A DNA stretch of 7,806 nucleotides from DATLHO01 sp035539855 (GTDB taxonomy: Bacteria; Bacteroidota; Ignavibacteria; OLB7): the NCBI GenBank assembly GCA_035539855.1, contig DATLHO010000206.1, forward strand, positions 1-7,806, given 5' to 3'. The position numbers and the translations under genes are program-made. This document shows positions 6,679-7,806 of this stretch, one piece after another (the first letter of the stretch is position 1; each line of letters begins with the position of its first letter). The notes under the pieces are model-generated. The model did not search any database. It saw only the letters and a list, made by a program, of their open reading frames with translations, and had not been told where the DNA came from.

Positions 6679-6716
6679 CGAGCGGGGAGATCACCGAGTG
6701 GTGGTCTCCCCGCTCG
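6679..6716. terminator. Hairpin terminator between convergent genes
   Basis: Arms of 17 bases at 6679-6695 and 6700-6716 pair around the loop GAGT, with a single position that is G-U in the plus-strand RNA. It starts 18 bases after the operon stop codon and lies in the 82-base gap between two convergent genes, so it probably ends transcription from both sides. A modest T-rich stretch (TCGTCGTTTC) follows on the plus strand. There is no long U-tract. Confidence 0.7.
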
Positions 6717-6742
6717 TCGTTTCGGGAAGCAGCGCAACAGGT

Positions 6743-7249
6743 CTACTCGAGCTCGGTCCCGTTCGCGCAGTCGATGTCGACGCTGATCAACTCGCTCGTC
6801 GGGAAGCAGTTCTCGTCGAGAACGACCTGGAAGGAGAGCACGAGATCCTGGCTGCATTCGCGTCCGCCCTTGCCCGTGCCGACGAATCTCGCCCGAACCT
6901 GGAAGTTGATGGTCGCCGGACAGAACGTCGCTGTGGTGAACGTGCTGCGTTCCTTGCTGACCTCGGAGTAGATGTACCTGATACCCGTCGTCTGACCGAC
7001 GCCCTTTACTCCGCTCGTGTTCACGTGACCGTTGTACGACACGGTCCCGTCGCCATTGTCCGTGACCTTCGAATTCAAGTGAAGCGTACCGTTGAACGAG
7101 ACAATCTCATCGCAGCACGCGTTGTAGAACCACCAATCCTCGAAGTCGAACTTTGTCGTCTGCGTGCCATTGCCCTGCGCGGATGCAGGCACGGTGAGCG
7201 TGAGAAGTGCAAGCGCTGCGAACGCGGCCAGCAGTGTGCGCTTGATCAT
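6743..7249 (-). CDS. Small secreted six-cysteine protein of unknown function
   Basis: A 168-residue protein with a clear Sec signal peptide: charged MIKR, a hydrophobic core at about 5-20, and an ASA cleavage site at 22-24, leaving a mature protein of about 144 residues. The mature part has six Cys (45, 46, 110, 132, 148, 161), enough for three disulfides, and is rich in Thr, Ser, Asn, Gly and alternating beta-strand patterns, with no transmembrane segment or lipobox. The block around residues 49-91 (EIVSFNGTLHLN, then GVGQTTGIRY) resembles a widespread type of uncharacterised secreted protein I recall, but I cannot name the family. The start at 7249 is supported by GGGGG 7 bases upstream and by the signal peptide. 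An in-frame ATG at 7306 would bury the signal sequence. The gene looks less GC-rich than its neighbours. It converges on the operon and is transcribed separately. Confidence 0.75.
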   Translation of the reverse strand: MIKRTLLAAFAALALLTLTVPASAQGNGTQTTKFDFEDWWFYNACCDEIVSFNGTLHLNSKVTDNGDGTVSYNGHVNTSGVKGVGQTTGIRYIYSEVSKERSTFTTATFCPATINFQVRARFVGTGKGGRECSQDLVLSFQVVLDENCFPTSELISVDIDCANGTELE

Positions 7250-7345
7250 GATGTTGCCCCCAGGAAAAAAATGTGAGAGGTCCGACGCCATCCGCGATGC
7301 AGACACACCGCGGTCGGTCTCAGGCAGGACGCACTTCGCCCTTCC

Positions 7346-7370
7346 TGTGGACAGTCGTCAGCTGTCCACA
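7346..7370. repeat. Inverted repeat TGTGGACAG-N7-CTGTCCACA
   Basis: Perfect 9-base arms (7346-7354 and 7362-7370) around the 7-base spacer TCGTCAG. It lies 97 bases upstream of the secreted-protein start codon. It could be an operator for a dimeric regulator or a leader hairpin. Each arm is two bases away from the DnaA-box consensus TTATCCACA, which I do not consider enough to call DnaA sites. Confidence 0.55.
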
Positions 7371-7500
7371 TCACGCGCTGCGGCGATCGTTCTTGGCAGA
7401 TGCGACGGGGGCGACGGTCGATCACACCTGCACGCAAACAGGCTCGACGTCTTCAGGTGTTCAGCGGGGAAAATCCAGGGGGGATTGAGGTAGGCGGCTG

Positions 7501-7529
7501 AATATACCGAGGCGCGCTCGCGGGCGCAA
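7501..7529 (-). promoter_or_regulatory. Possible sigma-70-type promoter, TTGCGC-N17-TATATT
   Basis: Read on the minus strand, TTGCGC (7524-7529) and TATATT (7501-7506) are 17 bases apart. The -10 matches TATAAT at 5 of 6 positions and the -35 matches TTGACA at only 3 of 6. If used, transcription would start near 7494 and give a leader of about 245 bases before the secreted-protein start, including the inverted repeat at 7346-7370. This is a weak prediction in GC-rich DNA. Confidence 0.25.
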
Positions 7530-7686
7530 GAGCCCGGTCCGAATTGTGGTCGGAGACATTTCAGGCAGTCGCGCGACTCCGCGGCTGCCGCAGGCGACCG
7601 CCATCGCACAACCCCACCGCCTCACATGCGGCGGTCGTGCCGAAAGAGAGATCCCCTCCGGGGACGACAGTCGCGGGTCGTGTTGG

Positions 7687-7729
7687 GTCGAGGCAACGCA
7701 GCGCGCGTTGCGCGCTTCGTCGCCTCGAC
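7687..7729. other. 43-nt nested hairpin in non-coding DNA
   Basis: Outer arms of 12 bases (7687-7698 and 7718-7729) pair with one A-C mismatch. After one unpaired base on each side, inner arms AGCGCGC (7700-7706) and GCGCGCT (7710-7716) pair perfectly around the loop GTT. The result is a long GC-rich stem with no T-tract on either side. It may be a terminator of a gene outside the window, part of a structured RNA, or a repeat element. The sequence does not decide. Confidence 0.5.
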
Positions 7730-7806
7730 AACCCCGAGAGCACTGCGCCCCTCATAGCAGGCTCCCAGCGAAGCAGGCTCGAATTGCTATGTTCGCGGCA
7801 TGCACT

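Larger units (their letters stand above)
7250..7806. other. Gene-free region upstream of the secreted-protein gene
   Basis: I see no credible coding region in these 557 bases. The open frames are short, Arg/Ser/Pro-rich and lack ribosome binding sites. The region holds a run of seven A at 7265-7271 next to the secreted-protein start, an inverted repeat at 7346-7370, a possible minus-strand promoter at 7501-7529, and a strong hairpin at 7687-7729. Smaller stems occur, for example ACCGCC/GGCGGT near 7616-7635. At the right edge TGCTATGTT (about 7785-7793) resembles an extended -10 element, and an ATG starts at 7800, so another plus-strand gene may begin just beyond the window. I recognise no tRNA, rRNA or known riboswitch. 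Confidence 0.5.

Noticed and set aside
7250..7306. Longer start for the secreted protein at an upstream in-frame ATG (7306)
   Set aside because: It would place 19 polar residues before a textbook signal peptide. The ATG at 7249 has a better ribosome binding site.
7346..7370. Pair of DnaA boxes or part of a replication origin
   Set aside because: Both arms differ from TTATCCACA at two positions, only two copies exist, there is no AT-rich unwinding region, and no dnaA or dnaN gene is nearby.
7561..7755. Small minus-strand open frame of 64 codons
   Set aside because: Arg- and Ala-rich product with no ribosome binding site, and it spans the strong hairpin at 7687-7729.
1..7806. CRISPR array, insertion sequence, tRNA or rRNA
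   Set aside because: I found no regularly spaced repeats, no transposase or terminal inverted repeats flanking a gene, and no cloverleaf or rRNA-like sequence.

Overview
The window is GC-rich, densely coding bacterial DNA with long spurious antisense reading frames of the kind seen in high-GC genomes. Nothing in it fixes the phylum. The mix of genes would fit a soil or sediment lineage such as Acidobacteriota or Gemmatimonadota, but that is a guess.

Layout. (1) 2-865, plus strand: the C-terminal part of a clan GH-A, GH1-like glycoside hydrolase that starts before the window. (2) 866-1194: a gene-free stretch with a perfect 38-nt palindrome (probable terminator) and a 16-nt dyad just upstream of the next gene (candidate operator). 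(3) 1195-6660, plus strand: five tightly packed genes that look like one operon. They are ornithine carbamoyltransferase, carbamate kinase, an aspartate-carbamoyltransferase-like protein, ornithine aminotransferase, and a P-loop protein of the predicted-GTPase / cyclic 2,3-diphosphoglycerate synthetase-like family. (4) 6661-6742: a short convergent gap with a strong hairpin terminator. (5) 6743-7249, minus strand: a small secreted six-cysteine protein of unknown function. (6) 7250-7806: no convincing gene, but a possible minus-strand promoter, an inverted repeat in the leader of the secreted-protein gene, and a 43-nt nested hairpin.

How the genes may work together. The recognisable enzymes form a route from citrulline to glutamate metabolism. 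Ornithine carbamoyltransferase running catabolically gives ornithine plus carbamoyl phosphate, carbamate kinase turns carbamoyl phosphate into ATP, and ornithine aminotransferase moves ornithine to glutamate semialdehyde. No arginine deiminase or arginine/ornithine antiporter is in the window. Two members are unexplained. The second carbamoyltransferase keeps the carbamoyl-phosphate site but has changed residues where aspartate should bind (Lys84 to Glu, Gln231 to Asp, plus Glu50 to Lys and Asp162 to Ala, by recalled E. coli PyrB numbering), so it may carbamoylate, or decarbamoylate, something other than aspartate. The last gene is a GTPase-like protein without an obvious place in amino-acid catabolism. 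Together they make this operon the best candidate here for an undescribed carbamoyl-phosphate-centred pathway.
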